Shown here piece by piece: positions 26,076-39,179 of a stretch of 64,000 bases of DNA (the first letter of the stretch is position 1; every line of letters begins with the position of its first letter). The stretch comes from Pempheris klunzingeri (lineage: Eukaryota; Chordata; Actinopteri; Acropomatiformes; Pempheridae), in NCBI RefSeq assembly GCF_042242105.1, contig NC_092029.1, positions 15,424,885 to 15,488,884 on the forward strand, written 5' to 3'. Below the pieces are notes generated by a model. It had not been told where the DNA came from. It worked only from the letters and a program-made list of their open reading frames with translations, and ran no database searches. Both the position numbers and the translations under genes were made by a program.

Positions 26076-29000
26076 AAAATGGATTATATTCTGCGCTGCT
26101 TCTCAGCTTGTTAGCTACTGGTTTGGTCGAGAAATAGTCCGACACAAAACAAATCCTGCAAATGGGGACATCAGATCAGAAAACATGTCTGGTTATCGTT
26201 CTGGACAGGTGTTTCTTCTTTTAATTAGAAGGTCGAACAGACCTGTTTCCCCTGTCAAGTCCTCTGCTAAACTAAACTGCTGGCAGCAGCAACATACTCA
26301 GCATACAGACACTGGAGTGTTGACAATCGTCTCATCGAACACTGAATCTGGAGCTGAAACAGATGGTAAACTGAAACACAAACTGCTTCCCATCAGCAAA
26401 GTCCATAGAAAAGTGGTAAACATCAGAAGGCCGTGTGCATTTGTGGTCACTGAACTCTGTAAATTACCCTCTCTCCCTCATTTTGGAGCTGCCAAAGTGC
26501 AAAAAATGACCTTATACAGATTTGAAGCAAAAATGTCTGGCTGTTTCAGAAGAATGTTTGTTAGAGCCAGAGGGCTGATAATGATCGTGTTCACCTGTGT
26601 GTTAAAACTGGAAGCTTGTGAGAGAGGCAGGGGGAAGAGGTTATAATGAGGAAGGCAATAAGAAAGTCATTTTACTAAATAACATTAGTCACAAACAGAG
26701 GAGCATATATTCATATTGAAACAGCAGCTCCATCTGTGTGGGTGAGACACACTTAGCTGCTTTTGTTTCATTAGATATTAATGAGATTAAGATTTAAGAG
26801 CTAATAAAGCAGCACATATGTTTTGCATGTGCATTACCTAATCCTGCACCACTTGCACATCAGTGTTTGCTGAGGATAAATAGTGCTGAATATCGTTTAA
26901 AGTTTAATTTGATTTAACAGGCATAAACAACTACTCAGAACAACATTTATGTTTTCAAAAAATCAAAGCACCAAAAAATATTTTAAATTAATTCAGAAAA
27001 TGATTTTGATTATTGATTGATGATTTTAAAAAGTATTTTCTATGGGTGTGTGAATATTTGCTAGTTTTGAGACTCTTAGCAAAAAGGCGTTGTAGTGAAT
27101 AATTAAATTAATACATTTTCACCACTACAATCAAATCCTGTTTGTACAAGGCACCATAGGCCTATGCAGAAACATAATAGAAACACATCCTAAAGGCTTT
27201 TAAAGTTTGTCTCTTAGTGACCATGCACTTCAGCATCATCCAGCATCATCCAGTTCAACAAAAGTATCTTTTACTGAATAACCTCTTACTTAGATCATGA
27301 CATAAAGGACTTTTTCTTAAACTGTCCTACACTGTTTTACGTTAATGCAGACTACATAGTGTCATCCTGTGTTAAAATGAGTAACCATAACAACACAGAT
27401 GCAGTCAAAGCCTATGTTTACCATCAACAAGCTGATAAGTGAGACTTTGTTATCACAGAGACGATCTAAGATTCATCTTAGAGCCCATCCGCTGCTCAAC
27501 TCGTGCAAAATGTTGATACTGGTTTGGTTGCTATGACTTGACAGCTCACTAGTCATGTAGGTAAACATACTGTCAAATTATATTTACTGTTTGTTAGCAT
27601 AACGTTAGCTTTCTGGTTCATAGCTGAGCCAAAGGGTTCTATGAGCTAAACGGACCAGAAATATCTCTCACTGCCAAGTCCTATCTAAGGTTTGTCCTAT
27701 TTACTGGAGTAGTGAATTTCTATTGCATAAGAACCTAATGGGATGGTAATGATTGTTCCAGGTATTAGTCAAATACTCAGGAGTTAACGTGGTTAAATGA
27801 AAATATAAATTAATGGTCTTCATTTCTTTCCTCTGTTAAGTGACCATGGTATAAGCGGGAAAATGTCGGAGCCATCCAGAGTCAGGAATTATTGGACTAG
27901 TTGCAGAGACAACTAGTACTTTACCCCCTCCCGTTAATATATATTGAACATCTCGTTGGGTGTTACACCTTCCAGAAAACTATGCTGTGTAAGTAAAGGT
28001 TGTGTGTCCTCTGCTGAGGTGTCAGAGGACGGGTGCTGGACACTAGTGTGAATGTCTGCTGACACTCAGAGGCCTGCTATTCAGCCTTCATGATGCAGCA
28101 ACATCAACATCTCATTCAAAGGGACCAGGTTGCCATGACACCCAAGCCTAACCTTGGTTCAGATAACAGATGTTTACGGTTTCCTACTCATTTTTCTTTT
28201 GTTCTTTGTCTCCTCACCTTTCCTCAAGGAGCTGTAATGCACCATTTGTGCGTAGCTCGGTAACACTTGTCGGATCACGATGTGCTTGGCTGGAATATAC
28301 ACCCACTTCAGCTCTGTTGTGCAGCAGAGGAGGCATCCTTGCACCTACTGGATGTCCCTGGATAATTGGCACAGAACATCTTGTTACTGGCCCCTTTTTT
28401 TGGTGCAACGCTAACTGTTGTGAAGTCTTTCCCTGTGGAAAAAACTGATTATGTTCTCTTGCTTTGTCTGTGCTCAACCTTGGCTGTGTCATGTGAGTAG
28501 TCATTTCAATCCTCACTGGTTGTCATGCCAACAGTATATCTAAGGCTGTCGTGCCAGTTCAGTGGAGAGAGATGGGATGTTTGCACTTCACAGCCAGGCA
28601 GGTAGGTGCATACAGTAGGTCAGCGTGAAAGCATTGAGTTTGGCAGGTACACAAGTACATTTTCCCTCAGTTACACAATAAAAAAAAAAAAAGGTTTTCA
28701 GCGTTTATGATCAGTAGTAAATTTCCAGACCAATATGTCTTAAAATGTGAAGTAAATTGTAAATTATACTTACTTGTTGTACAATAAACATCATGATTTC
28801 ATATTGAATTTTCTGACAATTCTCTCAGGGTGATTTCCCAGTTTATAATTCACCTTGCAGCTGTAGTTCTTTTCCTCGTGGAAATATTACCTCATGTAAG
28901 AAATGCATTATTATTAAAGTGTAAATCTTGATATTCCCCCATTATGCCAAAATCATCTTTATTATCTGAAACATATTTATTACTTGCTGTGAAATGAAAC

Positions 29001-30639
29001 ATTCATGACTAAATATGCAGCAATCAAAGTTTATGTCCAGAAAAATAAAACATTGTATTAATTATTAATAGTTTAATGCTCCAAAACCTGTGTGGGTGTG
29101 TCTGATTTGATTGACATATGCAAATGACCACATCATCTTTTCCTACCAGACACATACAGAATATAACAAACACAGAACATAACAAACACAGAAATCTCCC
29201 AGGTGAAATAAACAAAGCTGGTCTAATGTTGGCAGAAATGTGCACTCGTGTAGGACCCCATCGCTCATGGAAGCCCCCACTCTCCCCTTTTAGTGAAGCT
29301 TCATGATGTTTACTGTTGCTTAGTTTCATTCCAAATGTATTGTAAACAAATGTTGAGGGAAAACTGCAAAAAAAAAGAAAATTAATGCATGCATTTCTAT
29401 TCACTACCATTATGAAATTATTAGGAGTCTGTTTGTTTAGATAAAGTGCTGACGGGTGCCATTCTAACTTCAAACTGTGAAAAACTGTGTGGAAAACATG
29501 GTGGAAATGTGGCTTTTACGTTTGTCTCATGTATTAATTTGAAGAATGTTACAGTCTTCTCAACGCCCCACTCAATCTGATGTTTTTGTCTACCGTCATT
29601 TTTTGTCTCTTCGGAGGAGCAGAAGCTTCAGTGGACGCTTCATGTGAATGGAAACCCGACGATAATTTAAGCTCGGGGATCCATGTCTTTATGGCTGCAC
29701 CAGCCCACTGAATTGAAAGAGTTCTGCTGGTCTGTGAATCATTTTATACACACTAGCTCCAACTTTAGCCTCACATATTTCTTTGGATCTCCACTCTCCA
29801 GTTTTGAATTTCATTAAAATAAACATCAGTGGGGTGAATTGATCTCACATCTCATATACTGCGGCCTGTAAAGAGGCGACTAGAGTATACCTGACATTAC
29901 ATATAGACCATATTACTTGACCATAATTTATATTTATTTATGTTTAACTTTGTTCAGCTTTATTGCCCTTGATTTTTTGCTGTCTATTCTCTGTCTAAGT
30001 ACAATACACTGAGGGCAGTGAATCTGTCCAATAAACTGGTTCCTATTGTGATTTTGACGATTTTGAACATTTCTAAAACATTCAAAACAGATTAAATTAA
30101 CTCAGAGAATTTTTTATGCTTTCTTTAGTCCAATAATATCCTGCAGCGAAAAATCTCAGAGAGGTGATATAATTTCATATTAAAGTTGCTGGATTTAATA
30201 TTACCACTATCAATATTGTCATCACTTTCTTAAAGTTGCCTCGGGAGGAAGAGCTGCGGATATTTGGCCATTATTTCATTCAGATGTCTTTGTGTTTTGC
30301 CCACCATTAAACGGCCATAGCGACCAAATCATGATCTCAGGGGTAATTTGTCATCATCTGTGAAGACACAGCGTTTACACAGAGTAAGACTGTGAAAATA
30401 ATTTGTGTCTATTAGATCCAGATATCATAAATATTGCTGTTTTGTTTAACACAACAAACATTCCCAGATGTCTCACAGATGTCTCCGAGCATAAGATTTG
30501 TTTATCACTGATTACTGATTAATTTTGTCTTCTTTCATTAAATGTGATACTTTTTAAAAAAAATATCTAATTTAAATTCAGCTATCACTGTGACTAGTAA
30601 GTTTTAATGAGTTGGAGCCTCAGGCATTCCCAGTCCAGA
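26076..30639. other. intergenic, nothing certain
   Basis: The 153-codon open frame at 26185-26646 (+) starts just after a repeat, has no domain signal, and is judged noncoding. A poly(A) tract lies at 28680-28692. Frames at 28170-28516 and 29024-29473 are also without features. Nothing else recognised. Confidence 0.55.
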
Positions 30640-30765
30640 TGGGATACGTGATCATCCAGTGCGTCCTGGTCAGCCTCGGGTGTCCTCCCCGTCAGTCTTA
30701 CTTGGAGCACCTCGAAACAGGAGGCGCCCAGCGGGCATCCTCACCAGCTGCCCTGCTCATATCTG
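30640..30765 (+). repeat. fragment of a widespread fish dispersed repeat
   Basis: The words gggatacgtgatcatccag, cgtcctggtcagcctcgggt, acctcgaaacaggaggcgcc and cagcgggcatcctcaccag occur in this order. I recall the same order from a LINE-associated repeat common in fish, which typically continues into 'gatgcccgagccacctcaactggc'. That continuation is lost here. Family assignment is from memory. Confidence 0.45.
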
Positions 30766-31370
30766 CCCACCACCACAGTCTGACACAAAGCCTGCATGAC
30801 AGGCAGCCAGTCTCTCTGTGTTTCTTAAGCTGTCTGAAGAATAGCACCGCAACGTGGACGGGACGGGCCTCTTTGTTCTGGGAGGATTGTGCAGACCGCC
30901 TCAGAGGTGGTGATCCTCATTTGATCTGTGTCAAGTTGAAATGCAGACTGCTTCAGTACACAGTGAGGATTACAGCCTGGTGAAACCAGGAGGAGAAAAT
31001 ATCTGCAAACAGCAGAGAGGCCACCTGTCATTAATCCTCCATATCCACGCTTGTATCAGGAATGTCTCACATGACAAATAAACGAACAAAACGAGAAGGA
31101 ACATAAAACACAAGCACACACTACAATCAGATGCTAATGAATCAGATGCTGAAGAGGACATGAGCAGGCATCAAAGCAACCAGACCTGCACACTCTAATC
31201 TCCAAATGCAGAACTACGTCTATTTTTTGTCATGATAAATGATCCTCTCAGCAGGATCTTTCAGAGCACAGCTTTAATTAGCTGATGAAACAAGATTGAC
31301 AAATCTTATTTTCAAAGATCATCTTTGTTGACCTCGGAAACAGTCCTTGTTAAAAACAATCTCACCTCGA

Positions 31371-31596
31371 TGTCCATTTAGTAGCCGGAGCTTTCGATCA
31401 TAACACATGGTCTTCATCAGCAATGGTAGTTTGCTCAGTCGTCATGAAAAGGTAGATGTTCAAATAAAAAATAAAAAAATTCTGACTACTTTAAGGATTC
31501 TTTGTCCAGCTTGGCTTGAAAGCATAAACAAACTCCATCATCTGATGAAGATCACATGATATGATTGAAAGCTCCAGAACAGCTACTAAGAGGACC
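31371..31596. mobile_element. imperfect inverted repeat, possible MITE remnant
   Basis: The left arm (31371-31424) contains tttagtagccggagctttcg and catggtcttcatcag. The right arm (31537-31596) contains the near reverse complement: ctgatgaagatcacatgat and ttgaaagctccagaacagct. The arms are about 50 bp with several mismatches and a spacer of about 110 bp. The structure suggests a nonautonomous foldback or MITE remnant. No transposase or clear target duplication was identified. Confidence 0.5.
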
Positions 31597-32510
31597 TCAG
31601 AACGACTGCGTCGCACTATATGTTGAATACAGCTATTCCTTTAAAACTGTGAAAATTAATTGGCAGCTTAGACTTGATGTAATTCTGACAGGTCAGCTCA
31701 CAGGATAAATACTTCTCCTTAAGCTTGCAGTTAAAAACAGTTCACTAAAGTACTACAGTCTTCTGTGCCTTCATAGTTTGCCTCTTTCATTAGGATTACA
31801 GTCAGTGTACAGTCAGTAGCTGGAGGCCTGTATGTGATAAGATGAAGTTGGTATGAACCTTTTTTTTGTGTCTCCTGATTTTCAGCTTAGGGCGCAGCAC
31901 GCTCACCAACATTAGTCGTTCTGACTTGTGATTCATAAAATGTGTATGAGGACTCTTGCAAATGCAGTATCATCAGTCCACATGCAGCAGCGGAGGGCTG
32001 TGGTGCTCATCCATGTGAGACATCCCGCCTTTAATGCATTTCGTATAAGTTTAGCAGGGAGAGGGTGATAAACAAATGATGATTTTCATTTTTTTCAGCT
32101 TGCAGTGCATTTTGTCTCCTATTTCACCACCATGATGCCTTTCTCCCAACATCCACTTTTACTTATTACTTTTAGGACAAATAAAACAACATACACAGTA
32201 TATATTGTATACTGACAAACTGGACATATTGATCACATGAACATACATCTACACAGGTACACACACTTCTGCAGACAGATATATTTCCTGGCATGCACTG
32301 TATGTTGTTGGGGGATGAATTTTGATTGCAAGCCACATGCTAGAAAAGAGCAGGACAGATCAGTGCAACCTAAGTTAGATTTACTGTCATTATACTTGCA
32401 TTCAAACAAACATACTCATCTGCCAAGATAGTATGACCTGCTACAAACAGAGAAAAACAGAACATTTGTACATGCAATGAGACCAAGAGAAGACACAGAA
32501 GTCTAGAACT
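31597..32510. other. intergenic, nothing identified
   Basis: AT-rich sequence with short chance frames only. No exon or repeat was recognised. Confidence 0.5.
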
Positions 32511-32725
32511 ATGCTAGCAGGCATGTCATGATAAATACTAACATGAGCATGCTGACATTTAGAGGCTTTTGTTCATAAACCAAAATATTGGAAAGATTGC
32601 AAGTTGGAAAAGTCAGGGGATCAAAAAGGTGAGTAAGATTCATCCTCTGGGAACCATAAATAACATGAATGGTTTAATGGCAATCCATCCATGTTGACAT
32701 ATTTCAGCCAAAAGTAGTGGACCGA
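32511..32725 (-). repeat. dispersed teleost repeat, family B, copy 3
   Basis: Reverse-oriented partial copy. The block order catgagcatgctgac, ttttgttcataaaccaaaat, atggcaatccatccatgttg and agtagtggaccgac is the reverse complement of the family consensus (the 'ccaccactttggtcc' start lies at the right end). Confidence 0.65.
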
Positions 32726-34193
32726 CGTTGCAGATGTGGCTAATAAGGCAGTTTTAATTACCAAAATTATATGTCAATGTGCTTAACTATTTTAAGACAG
32801 AGAACAATTTTAGTGTACAATAGAAACATACAATTTGCAGGATAGTAACAGTACAGTCAATTTAACATGTCTACCTATACCAAGAGAAACATGTGGGAGG
32901 ACAGTAGCGCGCACTGATCAAACCGCCTCATCTTTATTAGTCATTAAATGATGTTGTGTTACCTGTGTTATCAGCCTTTTTGTTATTTACTGTCTGTTTT
33001 TGCTTCATTTTTTCAAGCCGTGTGATTTATACATGTAAAAGTGTCTTTGAACACAAAACATGGAATCAATAAAAGCATAAACAAACCCAGTGTTTGGCTG
33101 ACAGTGTTTCAATATGGGGTGTCCCTCTGAAATTACAGAGGCTTTCAAGGTGGAAGGGCTAACAATGGAAACATTCCTCACCAATAATTTGATACAGAGT
33201 GTGGTGACGCCTCTTCTCCTGCCACAATAGATACAGATTAGATTCATCGACTGATAACCCTTAACTCTTGTTTTCAAACTAATCAAATCTATTCATCACA
33301 ATTGCTGATTATTATTTAGCATTTTGAGTAAAAGTTCAGTGGGGTCGTCGTAGAAGCTGTAATTTGTCATGAACCGACGCTGCAGCTGCAAACATCAACA
33401 CACAAACTTAATAGCTAGATCGTGTCTATTTATGGAGGCACCAGAGAAAGACTCATTCGTCTCTCCAGTTTTCTCAGCATTACACACAGAATTATGAGCA
33501 AGTGCCACATGTGAAAAATGAGCTCTAAGTTAGTGGAACTGCTTACTGGCAAAAAGACAAAAGTATCTGCTTACACATGTGGCCTATTTTCAGATGGAGT
33601 TGACTCATGCACAGGCCATGTGATAACCTTAATCACCGGTTTGGTCTATTTAGTAAAAGCATGAGCAACTGAACTCTCATGTTTCTCAATGACAGCAGCG
33701 ATTTCAAGATTCAGATCAGGGGAATACCAGTGGGAATCAAAGCTTAGACGAATGCTGGAATCCAAGATTTTGTTTATTCAGCTTTAGTTGGCCTGTCATA
33801 TTGATGAGGTTATTAGTGATGCGCTAGTGAGGTATAGGGGGAATTTTGGCTCGGATTCTGCCAAAGCTCCTTCCTGAAAAAGCCTTGAGTGTGGCACAGC
33901 CTGCAAGAAAGAGGCAGAATGTAAGACTGGTCCAGAATGGATTATGAGGCCTGAGTGAACTCCTATCTGCCTCTCATTCAGCATCACTGTAATATGAACC
34001 ATGGAAGGCAAGGAAGCACTTGGCACTTCATGGGCCTAACCTGTCGCGCTCATGAATTTGGTTCCACTAGCTATTTGTAAATCCTTCACTAAGTTTGTGT
34101 GTGAAGTCTTTCATTAGTACTCACTGAGAAAATCTGATTAGCCAAGTAAAAATAAATTCACTATAGCAACAAAACTTCCAAAATGTAACAGTT
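32726..34193. other. intergenic, nothing identified
   Basis: No exon is supported. The minus-strand frames at 33005-33286 and 33796-34026 have no conserved features. Confidence 0.5.
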
Positions 34194-34860
34194 TAAAGGT
34201 ATATTCAGACCAAAAGCAAAGCAAATTTTTCACGTGGTACAATTACATGCAAAGTCAATGCAAAGATGAAAATATTCCTGCTGGGAATATTCGCAAAAGT
34301 CTCAACTTCAGAAAACTGGTACGACACGTGTCGTAAAAGCCTATCACTGAGAATCAGATATGGAGGACAAAAATATTGTCGCAACTTGTTGAATCTATGA
34401 TTCAACATCTTTACTATACAGAGAGTGAACAAAAAAGAGGAGGGCTTGGGAAAAGTGCGCAAAACCATAGCATAACATAACATCGTAAGTAAGCTGTTGG
34501 TTGTACTTCACTACGGACCCAGTTAGCACCAGTGTTAGCTGCCTTCCTCAGTATTAAGCGCAACCATTAGCACAGGTAGCTTTAATGGCATACTTTCTAG
34601 AAGGAGCACTCCCATCGGCTGTTATGGATGAATATTTGTGGGTTGCTAAGTACTCCTTAAAACACTTTCACAACTATGTTCGTTCGAGTAGGGCAAGACA
34701 AAAATTTGCTGTGTGTCTGGGCTGAACACACTTTTGGGATGTGTACATAACTTAGCTGCCAATATCTAACTTTGCTTCATTCACATGGAAAAACTTGTGT
34801 TTCAAAGTTCGTAAGAGTTAGTGGTATTAATGCAGTCTGGAATAAATGTGAACTATACAG
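34194..34860 (+). mobile_element. likely relic of a nonautonomous DNA element
   Basis: The left part contains tattcagaccaaaagcaaag, acaattacatgcaaagtcaa and tattcctgctgggaatattc. I recognise these as a degraded form of a common fish element whose intact version is rich in cgcgaa words. The right end (gcagtctggaataaatg) reads in reverse complement as catttattccagactgc. This is only weakly similar to the left end, so terminal inverted repeats are suggestive and not proven. Internal open frames are broken. Confidence 0.35.
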
Positions 34861-37170
34861 TTATTCTAATCTAACTGACCGACACCTTTTGGTCAATCTG
34901 AACTTTTAACTGTGGTGTGCAGGCCCACTTCAGTGCCGCGATGCTTTGCATAATAGGACAACAGGCAATAAGGTATTATTATCCATCATAACTATTTTCT
35001 TTATTCTTCTTCTGTATATTTTTTGCAGAAGAACTTGTCACAAAAAATGCATCTAACGTTGCGGCTTGATTGGAAATGGTGTGCTATGTATTTTCTCAGA
35101 GATCGGCTCGACTGTTTTCACGCAATTGCAGAAAATAACGCAAAATTTGTGGAGATCTAAAATTTAAAAATGTTTTCATTAGTGTGTGTGGGGAGGATTT
35201 TTCAGAGCGAGAGTGGGTGACATCATCAGTGCAGAGGAGTTTTAAAATTGTCTAAAAATCCCGTGTTAAACTCACTCCCACTGCCACAGTTTTCATTTCA
35301 CATGCATGATTTATTCAACAAAATGTGTGCCGGTCATAGACATGTAACTATGGAAGCAATCATACTCACAGCTTTTTCAGCCTCAAAGCAAACGAAAGAT
35401 CCCTGTCTCTTTCACTCTAATGTTATTTTGCCTCAAACGTTTGATCAAACACATTTGGGACCTGTGATATTTTCGTCATCTTTGACTCTATCCACACAAA
35501 TTACACATCTACACCTTCAACAAACTCTTCCGATGCTCACGGAGGAATCTGTCCAGTGATACGACCTATGGTTTTTGATCTATTTGATTGTTTGTGTGGT
35601 ATCCCTGCAGGTATTATGGCACATGGAGGCAATGGTTCACCGCCTCCTTGTGCCATGTGTAATGTTACTGTCTGCTGTAGCCTGAAGCAGCAAGTGCAGG
35701 ATTCAAAGATCGCCAACTCAGATCATATATCATATATTACACACACACACACACACAAACGCATACACACACACTTCTGAAAATCCGCACTGCTGGGAAG
35801 CTCACCATCCCAGAAACCATTAAACCATTAACCATTAAACAGCATTTTGATCAGGTTTCATTTCAGATGTGAGAACCATAATCCACACCACCTCTTTAAC
35901 TCTTCAAGCTAAACGAGTCATGTAACAAGCTACCACTAATTCTCTCAGTTTTCATGTTCAGTTAGCAAGGCAAAAGTTACACCTGACTGTGTGTAAATAT
36001 TTAGTGACAGATAACCTTTATAAGAACTATAGCGAGCTAACATTGATACTGTAAGGTAGCCAGTTCAGCCAGCTGCGAAAAAGGTATACTATATATGGTG
36101 TATATACTATATACACTATACTGAGCCTACATATTCAGTAATTCAGTAACTTCTACAAAAGAGGTAGTTTGCAGGTTGCAACCCATTTCAATTTAATAAT
36201 GCGTTAATATTCACTTAGTAAATGTATTTCATAATTAAGCAATGTTGGAACTTAGAAACAGCTGGTGTAATGGCTCTTGCACCTTAATGTTGACATATCA
36301 CATTAATGCTGATGATGTGTTCAGAAATGAACTTTTCTTGATTACGGAAGTAATTTTCTATCATTGCATATTGATATGCTCAAATGGAAATAAAGTGTAA
36401 ACTGAGGAGCCTGACATTTACCACTGAATAGCAATCAGTTAGTCAGCTGGAATAGAGATCACATAATACTTCCTGACGGCAGTTTTTTTTTGTTCCCCCT
36501 GAGCTCTTTATTCTGATCCATGGACTCAAAGTGAGTCACTGGAGGACAAAATGTTATGTACCACAACTCAATCGCAGATGGCCGTGAGCTTTGCTTGAGC
36601 CATCACTCATTGCTCACTCACAGGTTAACATGCCAACCAAGTCAGAAAACTGTCACAGTACACCAGTCAGTTTGGCAAACAACCCTTCTGCCTAAAGTCT
36701 AACTGCTCTGTGTGGTGGATATAACAAAGTCTCAGTGGCTGGGTTCAGAATAATAAGCTGATGAAATTCAAATTGTATTCAACATTTTTGCTGGAACATT
36801 TAGTATTTGTCATATCATTTTTTTATGTGTAGAGTAAGACTGACACCACACTTGAAGCTGTTTTATAGAAGATGTGAGTTAGATTTATGGCTGTTCTATG
36901 TCTAAGCAGACATAAGAGACAAACAATTACTTACTGCACATGGGCAACGGGGAGGATAGTATGTATCCAGGCTTCAGAGACGTCATTTTCATTGAAGTAC
37001 ATTTTAAGTTTCTGCCAGATTTCAATCATATGGATGTGAATACTTACACTAAGTACGCTCTACAGAAATTATCTGTAGATGTAAGAACCAGCATCAATCA
37101 GTGTAAAACCAGCATGTATTGCAGCATCCTGTCAATAACAATCAAGCTTAAGTGAAATTTACATTTGAAA
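34861..37170. other. intergenic with simple repeats
   Basis: Contains an (AC)n run at 35739-35757 and AT-rich tracts near 36085-36125. The 103-codon frame at 35248-35559 lacks any recognisable domain. No gene is supported. Confidence 0.5.
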
Positions 37171-37196
37171 TATATATATATATATATATATATATA
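37170..37196 (+). repeat. (AT)n microsatellite
   Basis: An uninterrupted alternating TA run of about 27 bases, seen directly. Confidence 0.95.
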
Positions 37197-37270
37197 GCCG
37201 GTACGAGATCTGCTGGTGCTGTTGTACCTTCCATTTCTGGGTTGTATTCAGGGATAGCAGTGGTAGATGG

Positions 37271-37405
37271 TCAGTCGGTCGGTCCACCAATTTAGCCCAG
37301 ACTGAATTATCTTAACAACTACTGGATGGATTGTAAATGACATATTGTACAGATATTCATGGTCCCCAGATGATGCTGTCTAATAAGTGTAGTGATCCCC
37401 TTTCA
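37271..37405 (+). repeat. dispersed teleost repeat, family B, copy 4 (partial)
   Basis: Forward copy. Block order tcagtcggtcggtccaccaa, cccagactgaattatc, aacaactactggatggattg and tattcatggtccccagatga matches copy 1 in order and spacing. It is truncated on the right. Confidence 0.7.
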
Positions 37406-39179
37406 TTCAGTGCTCCCAAAGTGTTAACCCACTGTCCCTTATCATCTACTCAACGAAATGGCACAAAATCTGATGCACACATTTGTATCTTCTTCAGGAT
37501 GAATTGTAAACATTTGCTGATCCCTGAGCTTCAAGGTCAACAAACAACAAATTTCAGCGTCAGTCCCTCCATAAAAAGCATATTTTTCTATAATCCTGCG
37601 ATTTTTACGATGACACTCATGCATAATACACAGAGAAATCCATCAGATGAATTTGTTTGGAAAAACACCCTCAACAGATTTAGCGGAAATCAAAGATACA
37701 CAGTTGTTTGGCTTATGAAATGTTGAAGGTACAAACAATGAGAATGTGAACTAGAGCACAAGATCAGAGCGTTATATAGAAGGCACTGAAACATCACACA
37801 CAGATACTCTCTAATAGTCAAAGTGCATCTAAGGGTTTTCCAGTATCCAGGCTAACTGGATACTAGAGGTTCATTACTTCAAGCTCCTGTACAATCCGAG
37901 ACACACCAAGCAGAAGAAGTAAACTGGTGTTTCTCTCCTCTCAGTCGTTTGATGCTTCCTAGAACAAGGCATTTATCTGCCAGTTACCCCGCTGGAGCCA
38001 ATCAGTTATCAGCAAGGAAGAGGGCTTTTATTTTGGCCTGCTCTCAGGTTTGAATCAGTGTGCAGAGCTCAGCTTTTATCTCTGTCTAGTCCAGCAGATC
38101 ATAACTGTAAATAATGTGCTCTTTCTCAGTTTGCTTAAAGATTTTTAAGAATTGGCTCAGAGATGATTTTTAACTAACTCAGCTGTTTACACTAAGTCAA
38201 TTTAGCCAAAAAAGACAAATAAATGCACATGAATATTAGCCTGAAACTCTCAGAGATCTGTTTCTTGGACATTTCTGCCATTTTCTGACCATAAATATCT
38301 ACTAAATTCATTCTCATTTCGTTCACTTCACACAGAGACGGAAGCCTTGGCTGAGTGATATTAATAATTACACCTGTGATGATGATGGAGCCATATCCTC
38401 ATTTCAGTCCCGAGGTGGCACAAGGTTTTCACGGTCTGTCTGCAGAGGCAATCTGTGGCTGCAAAATGGGACGTTAATGCATCTATTTCTCATTTTATCT
38501 GCAACAATGCAGCCACCCATTCTGCTGTTGTGTAAGATGACTAAATGAGTGAATGCAAATTAGATCATTCATAATCAGTGAATTGGATCTGTTTTTATTA
38601 AGGCCAAACAAAGGCTGTATCTTTGCTATGGTGATTCATAGCAGGATCTGATGAGTGATGGTGTGTAATCTGATTGAATGTTGCTGATAAATAGCTGGCT
38701 AATCCTGATGAGAGCCCCCAATTAAGTATTTTCGTTGCATTTCCATCCAAACAATGACTCTCTTTTAAGCCCTGAAAATAGTTGGCGTTGGAGCAGGAAA
38801 TATCAAGTAAACAGCTTGACAGGTTCAAAGTAAAAACAGCTATTAATAAAGAGGGGAAATGCGTGAAAGTGACTGGGTTCAGCTCAGCCAACATCAAAAT
38901 GATTAAGTCTGCTGTCTATTCTTTGAGATCCTCAACTTTGGTTAATTATTCACACAATAAACAGACATGCGCTGACTGTCAATGAAGTCTGCAACCTCCA
39001 TCTGCCTCTGAAGGCGAAAACGAAAGGAAAGCCAAGACAATGCTATTAGAAAGTTATCTTCATGTGGGGATTTTAAAGGAGAAATGCAGTTTATTGTTCC
39101 TGCGCAAAGTAGAAGCTGTGTTCACAATTACCTCATGAATTAGGAAGATAAGACACTCATGTTCATAATCTAGACTTGT
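37406..39179. other. intergenic, upstream of cnr1, nothing certain
   Basis: The 129-codon frame at 37337-37726 overlaps the family B copy and is judged noncoding. No exon or repeat was recognised in the rest. Confidence 0.5.

Noticed and set aside
26185..26646. 153-codon open frame on the plus strand
   Set aside because: No domain, no splice context, lies directly after a dispersed repeat, and the composition is ordinary. Judged a chance frame.
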